DNA of 64,000 nt from positions 1,212,001 through 1,276,000 of the forward strand of contig NC_065573.1 of assembly GCF_937616625.2 (NCBI RefSeq), in the 5' to 3' direction. This stretch comes from Mercurialis annua. Lineage: Eukaryota; Streptophyta; Magnoliopsida; Malpighiales; Euphorbiaceae. The notes beneath the pieces were generated by a model that made no database searches, was not told where the DNA came from, and saw only the letters and a program-made list of their open reading frames with translations. Positions 24,174-35,757 of the stretch are shown here, in pieces (position 1 is the stretch's first letter; the number at the start of each line of letters is the position of its first letter). A program made the position numbers and the translations under genes.

Positions 24174-24315
24174 TGTGGAAATAGGTAATCAGATGCTTTA
24201 TTAATTGTGTGAGACGTACAATATATAGAGTACAAGCTTACTGAATCTAAGTATATCTTAACCATATTGATATGGTTAGGTAATTCAAAATACAAATTCA
24301 AAGTCTATCTTATCA
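24174..24315 (-). repeat. copia 3' LTR (left copy), 142 bp
   Basis: Identical to 28553-28694. The first three LTR bases on the minus strand (TGA, 24315-24313) also form the stop codon of the polyprotein. Confidence 0.95.
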
Positions 24316-27300
24316 CCCTCCCGCAAGTTGAGCCGGAGTAGAAACGATGGTCAACTTGTCACGAAAAAGTTCGAACTGATTTCTTGGGAGCGGTTTTGTT
24401 AAGACATCAGCAATTTGATCATTAGAACTGATGTACCTGACTTGTATCTTCTTGTGAGCAACTTGATCCCGTACATAGTGAAAATCAATCTCCAAATGTT
24501 TGGATCTTGAATGAAAAATAGGCATAGTGGTGAGATAGGTAGCACTAAGGCTGTCACTCCATAGAATCGGACATGTAGAGGAAGATATACCAATTTCATC
24601 TAGGAGAGAAAGGACCCACTGTAATTCAGAAACTGTTGTCGAAATTGCTCGATATTCCGCTTCGGTGGAAGATTTCGCCACCATACGTTGTTTTCTCGAT
24701 CCCCAAGTAACCAAATTTTTGCCGAAGAATATGCAAAAACCAGTGGTGGATTTTCAGTCGTCTATAGAACTCGCCCAATCACTATCGCAATAAGCTGAAA
24801 CAACTGAACTGCTGCTGCGACTAAGGAAGAGGCCGTGAGTAGCTGTTGTTTGCAAATATCGAAGAATCCGTTTCACCGCACCCCAGTGCTCATCAGTTGG
24901 ATTATGCATAAACTGAGACACTTTGTTAACAGAAAAAGAGATGTCAGGACGAGTAAGCGACAAGTATTGCAATCCCCCAACAATACTGCGATATTTTTGC
25001 GGGTCTGCTACTGGTGTACCGCCAGTAATCGAAAGAGCAGCCTTGGGATTCCCCGGTGTGGAGATACCTTTAGCAGACTCCATATTTGCTCGGTGAAGTA
25101 AGTCACGAATATACTTCTTCTGTGTGAGCAATAAACCAGTTGGTTTCCAGGTGGCCTCCACGCCAAGAAAATAATTCAATTTTCCGAGATCTTTAATAGC
25201 AAATTCACAGCTCAAGGATTGAGTGATAGAATCAATATGAGACGAAGCACTTCCCATCAGAAGAATATCATCAACATAAATTAAGCAAAAGGTTTGCTTG
25301 CCTTGACTTGAGTAATAGTAAAGAGACGGATCAGTTTTAGATACCTGAAAACCATGCCGTATAAGAGCAGCGGATAGGCTTTTGTACCATTGACGTGGTG
25401 CTTGCTTGAGACCGTACAATGACTTTCTTAATTTGCAAACATAGGTTGGACAGTGAGGATTGATGAAGCCCAATGGTTGTTCCATAAAGACCGACTCATC
25501 AAGAGTTCCGTGCAAAAAGGCATTAGATACATCAAGCTGCTTTACGGACCAGTTATGTGTGACAGCGAAAGAGAGAAGCAGCCGGATAGTAGCAGGCCTG
25601 ACAACAGGGCTATATGTTTCATGATAATCGATGCCCGGTCGTTGATGAAAACCTTTAGCAACGAGGCGTGCTTTGTGACGATCAATGGTGCCATCTGGAT
25701 TACGCTTAATGCGATATACCCATTTGCAGCCGATAACATTCTGAGAAGAAGAAGATGGCACAAGATCCCAAGTGTGATTAGCAAGAAGAGAATTAATTTC
25801 ATCTGTCATTGCGGTTCGCCAATTTTCATCCTTAACAGCTTGAGTATAAGTTTGCGGTTCAGTAGCTGAAGAAGCAACAACTTGATAAATCTTGGGTTTA
25901 AGACAACCAGTTTGTGTCCTTGTAACCATTTTGCGGATAATATTTGTTTGTCTTGGTGGAGATGGATTTCGATGTGAACTGGAAGTAGCAACTAAAGGAA
26001 ATGTAGGAGATTTTTCAGATGTTGTTGATTGCAATGGATGAGATGGTGAAGTTTGTGTATTGGCTGGAGATGAGTTTGTTAAGGTAGAGACAGGGTTATT
26101 AGGTAAAGGAGTTTGAGATGGAGTGGGATTGGGTTGAGGTTGGGCAGTTGTGGGATTTGAAAGTGACTCTTGATTTGGAAGAGGAATGAATGGTAAAAAT
26201 AAGGAGCAAGTAGTCGAAGTGTCTGACTGTTGAACTGGTGCCACATCATCTCGCCGGAATGGAAATTTCTGTTCATCAAAAGCAACATGGCGTGAGATAA
26301 AGATTTTACGAGAAGACATATCAAGACATAAATACCCTTTTTGAAGTTTACAGTAACCTACAAATACACAAGATTTGGACCTAGGAGATAATTTATTTGG
26401 TGCGTAGGGACGAAGCCATGGATAACATAAACAACCAAAGACACGTAAACTTTCATAAATCGGATTAGTTTGAAATAATTTGAGGAACGGTGATTGTTTT
26501 TGAAGTGTAGGTGTAGGTAGTCGATTGATTAGGTAATTTGCTGTTTCAAAGGCATAAGTCCAATATTCAGTTGGCACATTTGAATGATGAAGCAAAGAAA
26601 GACCGGTTTTGACAATATGACGGTGTTTTCTCTCGGCAATTCCATTTTGTTCCGGAGTTTTAGGACATGAAGTGCGTTGAGAAATGCCATTTTCTGATAA
26701 GTATGTTTTAAGTGCAATAAATTCGCCACCTAAATCAGATTGAAACATTTTAATAGACCGGTTAAAAAACTTCTCAACAATTTTCTGAAACTTGATGAAT
26801 ATAGGCAAAACATCTGACTTATTTTTCAGAAAATAAAGCCAACAATACTTGCTGTAATGATCATGAAAAACAACATAATATCGAAAACCGTCAACAGAAG
26901 TAATAGGTGAAGGTCCCCAAACATCCGAACTAATTAATTCCAAAGGAGCAGTAGCAACAAAATTAGATGTAGAAAATGGAAGTTTATGACTTTTACTGAT
27001 ACTGCAAGCGTGACATAATTGAGACATTTTATTGGAAAGAACAGGAATATGAAAATTTTGCAAAACATCATTAACAGTGCTAACAGAAGCATGTCCTAAA
27101 CGTTCATGCCAAGTAGACAAGGAGCATCGTAATGCTTGTGCTGGACGGTGGCTGGACTGTTTAGCCAATGGAAGTGTGTATAATCCGTTGTCATTCGGGC
27201 CTGAAACTAAAAGTTTCTTCGTGCGGATATCCTTTATTTCATAATGACATGGAAAAAATTCAATTGAAACATGGTTAGATTTAGCAAATGCAGAAACAGA

Positions 27301-28509
27301 TAATAAATTATCACAAATATTAGGAACTCGAAGGATATTACTAAGCTGAAATGGAAATTTGTTAGACATAAAAAGAGATGAACTGATGTGTGTAATAGGA
27401 AGAGTTTTACCATTGCCAATTTTGATTCCATCAGGACCTTGGTACTCAGTCGGAGTAGCAAGGTTATCAAGATTTGCAGTGAGATGATGTGTGGCACCTG
27501 TGTCCATGATCCAAGGCTGATTGTGTGTTTGAGTTGCAGCTATATTTGAGACTGGTTGAGGCTGCATATGGTGGCTGTTTCGGTGGATTTTTGGTGATGG
27601 ACATTTATTGGCATAATGACCGGTTCCATTGCAGTTAAAACACGTAACATTCATGAGATCAATAGAGGAATATGAAAAGGAATTACCACTGCTATTTTGA
27701 GAGAAAGCAGGTTGTTCAGATGCAGGCCAGGGCTGCTGTGATGAGTGGCTGCGATGATGCAGCGAGGGACGGTTTGATGGATGTGAAAATCGGCCACCAC
27801 GGCCTCGTTGGAATCTGCCACCACGACCACGTGATGAATGTCCATTGCTGCTGTAGAAAGCCGTCTGAATAGGTGCTGAAGCGGTAATACTTTCAGCAGC
27901 TATGCTACTTTCTTCGGACAATAGAAGTCCATAAAGATCGTCGAACCCAATTGCATCGAGACGATTTTCCAAGGATCGTATGAATGGTCTATAAGCTGAA
28001 CCCAAACCATTCTTAATGACTTGAACTAAGTCATCCTCTAAAACAGAATTTCCGAGAGCCGAAAGTTGATCGTACATGCCTTTCGCTCGTTGAATATATG
28101 TTGCAATTGATTCATTCGATTCCTTTTGCAGTCGATAAAAATTTGATTTTATTGTACGAACCTGAGCCTTGGATCCGGAACCATAAGCAGCGGCAAGTTT
28201 ATTCCAAGCATCCTTTGCTCGAGTGACATTGACTAATTGAGAGAGATAATTTTCAGAAACAGAACTGAAAATCCAACTTAGTACCATTTGATCTTGTCTG
28301 TACCAGTTATGATGAGCAAGATTGATCTGATTGTCTGCCGTCATTGGCGGGGGTTGCTCACTTGTGCCATCAATATGGCCAGCGAGATCATAGCTACGAA
28401 GAAGAGGTAGCAGTTGTGCTATCCATAGAAGGTAGTTTGTGTTATTGAGTTTGATGGGGAGGTGTGTTGCAATATTGGGGTGAGCAGTGATGGCTTGATT
28501 GATTGCCAT
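24313..28509 (-). pseudogene. copia gag-pol polyprotein, one premature stop
   Basis: The frame runs 1,398 codons from ATG at 28509 (57 upstream codons lie in LTR and leader). It makes capsid, protease, integrase, reverse transcriptase and RNase H for copying an mRNA into integrated DNA. Residues: gag about 1-280 (NTNYLLWIAQLLPLLRSYDL); zinc knuckle C290-C293-H298-C303; protease DTG at 336-338; integrase zinc finger H468, H473, C499, C502; catalytic D529, D592 and E626 (GIAER); reverse transcriptase about 925-1155 with YVDD at 1078-1081; RNase H about 1235-1370 with CDSDWA and STEAEYRA. A Pro/Ser/Thr/Gln-rich linker lies at about 770-860. Residue 1252 is TGA (24754-24756) in a context where an Arg CGA is usual, consistent with a CpG C-to-T change. 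The truncated product would keep RT but lose most of RNase H. The rest of the frame is open with no frameshift. Confidence 0.95.
24316..24325 (-). other. Polypurine tract of the copia element
   Basis: Minus strand CTTGCGGGAGGG directly precedes the LTR start TGATAAGATAG. Confidence 0.8.
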
Positions 28510-28538
28510 GAATGAATATTGGTTGTGAAACCCTATTA

Positions 28539-28552
28539 GGGCTCTGATACCA
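28539..28552 (-). other. Primer-binding site of the copia element (initiator tRNA-Met)
   Basis: Minus strand TGGTATCAGAGCCC directly abuts the 5' LTR end CCACA. Confidence 0.92.
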
Positions 28553-28694
28553 TGTGGAAATAGGTAATCAGATGCTTTATTAATTGTGTGAGACGTACAA
28601 TATATAGAGTACAAGCTTACTGAATCTAAGTATATCTTAACCATATTGATATGGTTAGGTAATTCAAAATACAAATTCAAAGTCTATCTTATCA
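28553..28694 (-). repeat. copia 5' LTR (right copy), 142 bp
   Basis: Identical to 24174-24315 by base-by-base reading. Short LTRs of this size are common in copia elements. Confidence 0.95.
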
Positions 28695-28699
28695 AAATA

Positions 28700-29078
28700 A
28701 ACATTTTTTTCTAGAGGCATACGCACTGTGTAAACATACACTACTAAGTTTCTATGTATGGTAGAAGCGATGCCTCAACTTAATTGAGGCAACAGAGAAT
28801 TTAACCATAGGTCTATTCGAGGTTTAGGGCTTGAGTTTATAGAGTCGTATGCTTATGTTTAAGAACATTTTGAATCGCTATCTCTTAGAGCTCACCAGAC
28901 AGCCAGTGACCATGAGTGGGACGACAACGCCATTAGGCCTTTCTTCTATGGACATGATAGATCAGTGTTCCCCGTGCCTAAGGGTAGAGATATTGCTGGT
29001 TACGCTAGAAAGCACGAGCGTAGTATTGTGACTTGTGAGAGGGGCGAGTCTAGTCAGGTACCCCCGGGTATGTCATAA
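28700..29078 (+). pseudogene. Unusual ORF of element C, C-terminal part
   Basis: From 28818 the frame reads RGLGLEFIESYAYV, a stop, EHFESLSLRAH, DHEWDDNAIRPFFYGHDRS, ARKHERSIVTCERGESSQ and VPPGMS with TAA at 29076-29078. It is the counterpart of the element A segment ending HQAPLGIND. The clearest shared block is RGLGLEF followed about 30 residues later by EWDDN(A/P)(I/V)RP(F/Y)F. It is broken by the copia insertion and an in-frame stop. Confidence 0.6.
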
Positions 29079-32000
29079 GTTACCTGCTTATATGATTGAA
29101 ATAAATTATATGATTGTGTGATCTACGTGAATTTCGTGCCTACCAAAAATTGTACAAATGATGTGTTTGTGTATTTGATTTGGCTATATTGATTGGTTTG
29201 ATATATAATTGATCATAATTGAATTGTGATTATTACGGCATGCAATTGTGAAAATATGATTACTTGTATTTGATATGTAATCGATATAAAATGTCTTGGT
29301 TAAATAGTACATCATAAAGTTATTGCTTATAGTAACAAATGCTATTAGAACCCATTCTTGTAGGTTAGAGCCTACACATAGTTGTTAAATTGGAAATTTA
29401 ACGAAAAATACATAAAATACATAAAACACATTTGTCTCTAAACGTAATTCCTGATATCACGTTTCGATTACCGCGGAGTTGCTAAGCAATCTCGAGGAAG
29501 GATTGTGGTGAAGGGTCAATCCATATGCTTAAGAGCTATGTGATACAAATTTAGAATCGAGACGATGAAGTGAAAAAGTAGATGGATAGATACGAGAAGG
29601 TATCAAACGAGGTGTTCGATTTAAAATGCCGAAGAAGAGAAGGGTGCAGCGAAACACTTAAATAAGTGTTAGCGGACAGCGAAACTACCAATAATGAAAT
29701 TATTATAAACTTCAATGAATAATAATGAAAAGCCTATAATGTCGCAGAGTGTGTAATCTGGAGGGACTTACGAATTTTCAAAATACAAAAATCTCTTGTT
29801 TTTTTTATAGTGCAATTGTGCTCAGACATCGCATATGGCATGTCATAGTCACGTTAGCAATGCCTACAAGTATTATATATATATATTTTCTATATAAAAT
29901 ATGATTTTCAAAACGTAGATCATGCATCATACTTGTATCTAAGTTAAAGAAAACGTGATTTTATCGAGCAACTCTTTAGTGATGAGAGATGTCATCACTC
30001 TGAGCCGCAATTGTACTAGAGTTTTCAAATGATTTGAAATCGAAAGAAAAGTTTGAAAGGCTAGCCGAAAAGTTTTGTTTTGTAAGGAAACTTGGATGTA
30101 AAACTCTGCGACAATAATAAATGATTATCGATAAGAACAAATTTATGTGATAAAATAAACCCCAATATAAACATTGAGCCCTAATAATAATAAAATATTA
30201 TTAGAGTGATCGAGGAGTGACACAAGATGTCGATAAGGTACCAATGATAGGTACTTACCCAAGTCAAAGACGGGGAGAACATAGAAAGTATAAGATGGAA
30301 AGAGGAAAGATGAAGACCGGAAAGCAATGCAGACTATGGAAAAGACCATGTGATGGTAAGAAAGACCGAGTAATATGCGTATAACGTTTAATAGGAACAA
30401 ACAAAAAGGAGTAGATCGTAATGAGGTAGTTTAATGGAAGAGGCCTAATAAGAAGATTAAAGACGTAATATGAGAAGAAATGGAATAGCCGCAGGCGAAA
30501 GGAGCCAAGCGGATGAGTTGACACATAAGTCTAGGATCGACCTTGTTGATAGATCAGATATCAACAAGAGTCTAACATAATAAGGATGTACGCACGACCA
30601 AGAGTGAAATACGTCGACAAGTTTGTAATGGAATAATTTTGAACTCATGTCGATAGTCGGTATTAGAAGTATCGAAATGAGATGTACAAGATGATCGGGA
30701 AATGTGATAAGATGAGGATAAGAACTTCAACGGACGATGATAAAGGAATTATCAGTCCTATGTTCATCAGAATCAAGGGACGTTATGAACTAATCGATGA
30801 GATGATTGAGAAGCATATTAAGAGAAAAAGAAAAAGAAAAAGATGTTACCGGACGATGGTAAAGGTACTACCAGTATGATATGAACAACGAAAGTTAAAG
30901 GATCAAGAGGTAGGAGATACGTCATAAAAGATGGACGCGGTCCATATTAAGTACTGCCAAGCATGCACTCAACTTCATGAGATTCAACATTAGGGAGCCC
31001 TGGAGTGTGCGATGAATATAAAAGGAAAGGTATTCCTATATACCATAGGATATCGATAAAGATATCATGTAAAAACATATACATGATCGAGTACGAGAAA
31101 GATAGGGAACGTTTGGAAAAAAAATGACGATGGACCCCGATAAACTTTAAATGTTTATACGATGCGAGATGGAGATAGAGATTATCAAAGAGTAGTCCAA
31201 CCTAACAAGAAAGTATTAAGATTAATATTAGGAGTTCGAGAAATAATCGAAAGGATATCAATGGAAATTATTATGGAGTGTAATTCATCGCGAATATCGA
31301 AGAAAACAATGATTAAAGGATAAGGAAAAAAATACAATTTTGGGATAAAAGAACATATGTTAAGCATAACATATTAAGAGATGGATCAAGATTAAGAAGG
31401 AGAAGAAAATGAATAGCGCTAATTGCGTAAAAAGTAATAGTTATACATTGTTTGGGTCAGACAAACATGATAACCCGAACATCGAGAGGAACGCTTTAAT
31501 GCAAAGCACATGATTCAACCTTATACTTAATCAGAAAGTATATATAAACGTTAAGTATATACATCGAAGAATCTTCGAAAAAAGATAGCGTGGAATTGGC
31601 GACTACTGAACGTAGTCCAAAATCAGCCTACGAGGCTGTATTTCGGGCAAACTTCGGACCCCGAGACCCGATTATTTTTAATCGGAGTCAAAGGATATAA
31701 GTAAATGGTATTGCATGGATTAAATTTGGGTAATTTAATCATGGCATCATTTAATTAGATTGATTGTTTCTCAAGCTCAAGAGTGAGCAAAAAACATAAA
31801 GTAACAAAAGGATAAAGGTGTTGCTAGAAGCCAACTTTCAGGGCGATTTTGAGAGTCAAAGGGATGTCGAAACAAGTTTGACTCTTAACGAAAGTTGAAG
31901 AGGGGATATCAAAATATAAAAATATGGAATTAGTTTTGAATAAAGACTATTTTGGATGCTTGGATTATGAGCTCAAACAGCAACCCATAATAGCAACTTT

Positions 32001-32437
32001 ACAGTCCCAAAAATAGCTTAAGGAGGTGACTTCGAGGTCGATTTTGGATACCTTCGAACTTTGATCTCAACTTGAAGTCTAAACAAAAGTAATAGACCAC
32101 GCTGCAGACTATAAGAATACAAATTTAGTTTGGTAAATGAATGCTTCTACATAAGTGGTTCAGATACCGAAGTAGGCTCGAGAGTCATTTTTTTTATAAG
32201 TCCAAGTTGACCAAAAGGTTAAGTCAATCGGTTGTATTGTTAGAATTAATCAAATATAGTTTTGATTAATATCAAAGATCATTAAGAATGATGGTTAAGG
32301 TTGAAGTAAGATAGTTAAAAGTTTGTATCAAAAAGAAATGATACGATACGAGTAAAGTACCATAATTATCAAGAATAATAAAGTTTGCACCAGAATAACG
32401 GAGTAAAGATTATGAAAATTCGAGGACGAATTTTTAT
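29079..32437 (+). other. Non-coding interior of element C, purine-rich sense strand
   Basis: About 3.4 kb of A/G-rich sequence with no credible gene. It is the sense-strand counterpart of 11174-14210 in element A, including shared text such as ATCATGCATCATA near 29920 and AGTGATGAGAGATGTCATCACTC near 29977. Confidence 0.7.
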
Positions 32438-32450
32438 AAGGGGGGAAGAA
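32438..32450 (+). other. Polypurine tract of element C
   Basis: AAGGGGGGAAGAA directly before the 3' LTR start TGTAATACCC, preceded by CGAGGACGAATTTTTAT. It is identical to the element A tract. Confidence 0.9.
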
Positions 32451-34465
32451 TGTAATACCCTGAAATTTGGATGTTTCAAGAGTAAGCGGTGCGTCTCATT
32501 TTGAATCGTCAAAATGAGAAAAATGAGGAAATTAGCGAAGAGTTAAATAAAAGAGGACCCGAGTAGGTCGATATTAAAATTTTAAAAAGAAAATTTCAAT
32601 GCTTAAATTTCATAAAAGAAATGAAAATGGATATTAAAAGAGTTTATGGAAAAAAATGGACAAAAGCAAATTTAAGCCTAAACTAGAAAATAATGATTTA
32701 ATTCTGGAAAAATATAATTTAAATAAATTGTATATATGAAAATTAATATTTAAGTATGTAATATCGATTAATTGGCAGTTGATATTCATTAAGCAAAATT
32801 TGATGGAAAAACAAGCATTCTAGCTCAAATTGGAATTTGAGCGTTTTTAGCGAAAACAAAAACAAAATCGCTAAAATAAATTATCGGAAATTGAATTAGG
32901 AGCTATTAAGGTGGTATTATTTATTTGGAAAATAAATAATATAAAATTTATTGAAGTGTAAAAATCGGGTATTTAATCGACGAATTTGGGCGAAATAAAA
33001 GCTAGAAGTTAAAATGGTTAAAAATGGCAATTCAAAGGACTAAAGGAGACTTTTCCGATTAAAACTTGAATCAAATTGATTTGATTCTCAGATCAGCAAT
33101 AGAAAGAAAAAAAGAAACTCAGCTCTCAACTTCATCTCCTTCCTTAGGAAGTTTAAACATGGAAGAATTTAGAATTGCCATATCTTGCTCGATTTTGGTC
33201 CGAATTGAACGATTCTTGCGGTCACGGAACGGGGACGGAGAGCTCTACACATCTATCCCAGAGAATCAAGGTAAAAATATTGTTTTGTGGTTAGGTTTCC
33301 AGCAGTAGTTAATTCGATTTTGTTCAAAATTGATGGTAATGATGACATAAAGGTTAATTGTGATGTTTAGGATGTCTAATTGATTAGGTAGAGCTGAGTT
33401 TGTGTTGTTTTGGTGTGAGAATGAGATTTGTGTATTGATTATATTTAAGGGTTTGATGATAGGTGGTGGCCAAAGGAGGCCGCGATGGCCGGAGCTGGAC
33501 CCGGCCGTCCAGCAGGCGTACCACCGTGCTGAATGCACGGTGGTGCCGAGCTGTAACATCTCTGGTACAATTTACCAGAGCTGAGCAGCCCCTCCCCTTA
33601 CCAAATTAGGGGAGGGAATGGCAATGGGAAGGGGGCCAAGCCGCCCCTTCCCCGAGATCCATTAACGCTCAATTTTTGCGTAAAACATCAAGTTACGCAA
33701 ACTAGTGTCGAATTGGACGTAAAATGGATTGTAAAAGAAAACTTGGAGCTCAGGCATTATCGATTTGAAAATGGTTTTATATGAAGTGGATGGGTTGTTT
33801 TTAAGTGTTTAAAACGCTAAGGAAATGCGTTTAATATTAAGAGTTTAGGTTTGAAAACGTAAACTAAAAGGTTGGCGAAAAAATGCTATAAGTCGAGTTT
33901 GAATCTTTAAGTTGATTTTTGGTTATATTATAACCATCAAAGATATAAAAAGGACTTTGATATCAAGATTGAAAGTTTAACGTATTTAAATTATTAAATA
34001 TGTTATTGACTTTAAAAATACAAACATTGGATTTGAGAAGTGAAAACAGATATTTAAAGAATGTTGAGTAAAGTCATAAGTCAAGGTTATGAAGTCGACC
34101 TAAGCTAATAATTAGGTTTATAATTATTGGTTATATGTTTATAATCTAAACGTATTTATGTTGTATTTTGTGACAGACGCATCGATGGACTTCGAAAGTG
34201 ACATGTTTGGCTTAGTGGGATTCGACTATTATTTTGATATCATGATTTGGATAGCAAATTCAGTGAGTATACTTTACTCTCGCGTATTATTACGCTATAA
34301 TTATATTATTAAATATTTTAATTATAAGTTATAAAAAAACACATCGCATTAGATAATCATTTGTTGTGATTTGGAATTGTATGAACTAAATGGTTATCTT
34401 ACCGTGGGATATACGGAATATGACTTATGAAATAGTTATATATATATATATATATGTATATGAGT
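32451..34465 (+). repeat. Element C 3' LTR, truncated (about 2,015 of 3,118 bp)
   Basis: Matches 20366 onward with scattered substitutions and short indels (for example a longer TA run near 34440-34455) until GTATATGAGT at 34465. After that the sequence diverges. The U5 end and the GGGTCGTGACA terminus are missing. Confidence 0.9.
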
Positions 34466-35082
34466 CATGAATTTATATTTTATTTTGATAAAAAAAGGTA
34501 TGTGTTAATTAAGATTCAAATATCCAAATTAGGTTAACTTCTTATTTTATCAAAGCACTCTTCATTAAGGAAAAACTGTTTTTGCTGAACATTGAAACCA
34601 AACTACCGCATCAATTCCTTTGTTGTACTTCTCCCGCCGCCGCACTTTCATCGATTCTGTGTTTGTTGCTGCTTATTTTTCCAAGTAATTTTTTAACTTA
34701 AGAAAAAAGACTAAATTTATTAATGTAGGATGAATTTCACATTCAAATTGCTTATTGTTTCAATTGATAATTTAAATTTTCAACTGATTCGTACAAACTC
34801 GAGGTAGGGCTTTAAACTCGACGAATTATCTCCTATTCTCGAGTTTGTTATCTCAATGAAAACAAAAACTCGAGGTTATGCTTCCATTTCGTCGAGTATT
34901 AAGACTTACATCGAGTTTGTGCTTCAACAGAGATAAAAAACTCGAGGTAAGGATGTAAGTGGTCGAGTTTTAAGCATGACATCGAGTTTAAGCATTGGAA
35001 TTTCAACCTGATACAGATATGGAGTTCATAATAGGGTCATATCAAGTTATAATAACATAATATGAAAAAACATAAATTATAT
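34466..35082. other. CACTA-internal sequence with a TCGAG-rich cluster
   Basis: No gene recognised. Between about 34797 and 34990, nine TCGAG or near-TCGAG motifs occur in roughly 190 bp, alternating as ACTCGAGGT and TCGAGTTT, which makes quasi-palindromic pairs. This lies downstream of the minus-strand DUF1985-like fragment, so it may be its 3' region. Confidence 0.5.
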
Positions 35083-35757
35083 TTAATTAAACTCTAAGTG
35101 ATAAAAGTACAAAATACATAAATCAAAACAAATTATCGTTTTAGAATCACCAATAAGAGTTAGTTTTTCATTCAATAAATTGACAACTGTCAAAAGTTCG
35201 AAACATTTGGAAGTGAATAAACGTTTCAAATCCATTATATCATCCTTCATCGTCTTTTGACCAGCCATCAAAATTTCCAGCTTCTCTTCCATAACAGTTA
35301 AATCCGAAGTGTTTGACGTTGATTCACAGTCCTTCAATTTATCAAATGCCGGAAAATAACCCTCCTCGTTTCCCTTTTTTTTTGAAATCCATATATGAAA
35401 ACAGAGCAAATGGTAAATTAAATTTGAAAATTTGAAAATTTAAAACATACAAACCTCATCGGATGCAATCTCAACAAATAAATCCCTGTCAACATCAATG
35501 TATTTTATAGGAACGAATGCTTGCCACCTCAGAATCTGCGGGATAGCAGCTTTGATCATTAGCTGAGTAAAGGTATTTTCCACCGCCGGACAACACTCGT
35601 AGAACCAACATACCAGTGCATAAGGGAAACCTTGAAGGCGATACTGGTAAATGTTGTCTTCAATACTAAGAGATCCCGGACTAAGAACATCTATTTTTGA
35701 CAAATAATCAAATGTGTACTTGAATACGTCAATGCCCCATGGATAGTCGTTCAAAAA
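35083..35757 (-). pseudogene. DUF1985-like (Ulp1-protease-associated) gene fragment, two exons
   Basis: Minus-strand exon 1 (about 35757-35449) encodes LNDYPWGIDVFKYTFDYL, then YRLQGFPYALVCWFYECCP and ILRWQAF. The PWG... GFP(Y/W)AL... W..E..P pattern is that of DUF1985, which plant MULE and CACTA elements carry fused to or beside Ulp1-type cysteine protease domains. The exon ends DE|GTTTGT (donor). An acceptor at AAAAAAAAG|GGAAACG joins in phase to exon 2 (about 35367-35083), which encodes GNEEGYFPAFDKLKDCEST and a predicted coiled coil (EEKLEILMAGQKTMKDDIMDL). An upstream in-frame stop lies two codons before LNDY, so the N-terminus is missing or in another exon. No protease catalytic residues are visible. 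Confidence 0.55.

Larger units (their letters stand above)
24174..28694 (-). mobile_element. Ty1/copia LTR retrotransposon, 4,521 bp, near-intact and young
   Basis: LTRs at 24174-24315 and 28553-28694 are each 142 bp and identical by eye. Both run TGTGGAAATAGG to CTATCTTATCA. Duplications AAATA flank it at 24169-24173 and 28695-28699. Minus orientation: the PBS is at 28539-28552 and the PPT next to 24316. One polyprotein frame fills the interior with a single premature stop. It sits inside the ORF of element C and is the youngest insertion seen in this stretch. Confidence 0.97.
20366..34465 (+). mobile_element. Element C: non-autonomous Ty3/gypsy-like LTR retrotransposon (LARD-like), 3' LTR truncated, carrying a copia insertion
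   Basis: Inserted in the gag frame of element B after TTTGC (20361-20365). The 5' LTR is 20366-23483 and the 3' LTR begins at 32451 with the same TGTAATACCCTG. PBS and PPT are present. Excluding the copia insertion the interior is about 4.4 kb. It lacks protease, RT and integrase but keeps the same unusual ORF as element A and a long purine-rich non-coding tract. The 3' LTR stops matching after 34465, so about 1.1 kb of it, with the right end of element B, is missing. Confidence 0.92.

Noticed and set aside
24835..27872. Plus-strand and alternative minus-strand frames inside the copia element
   Set aside because: Shadows of the 1,398-codon polyprotein.
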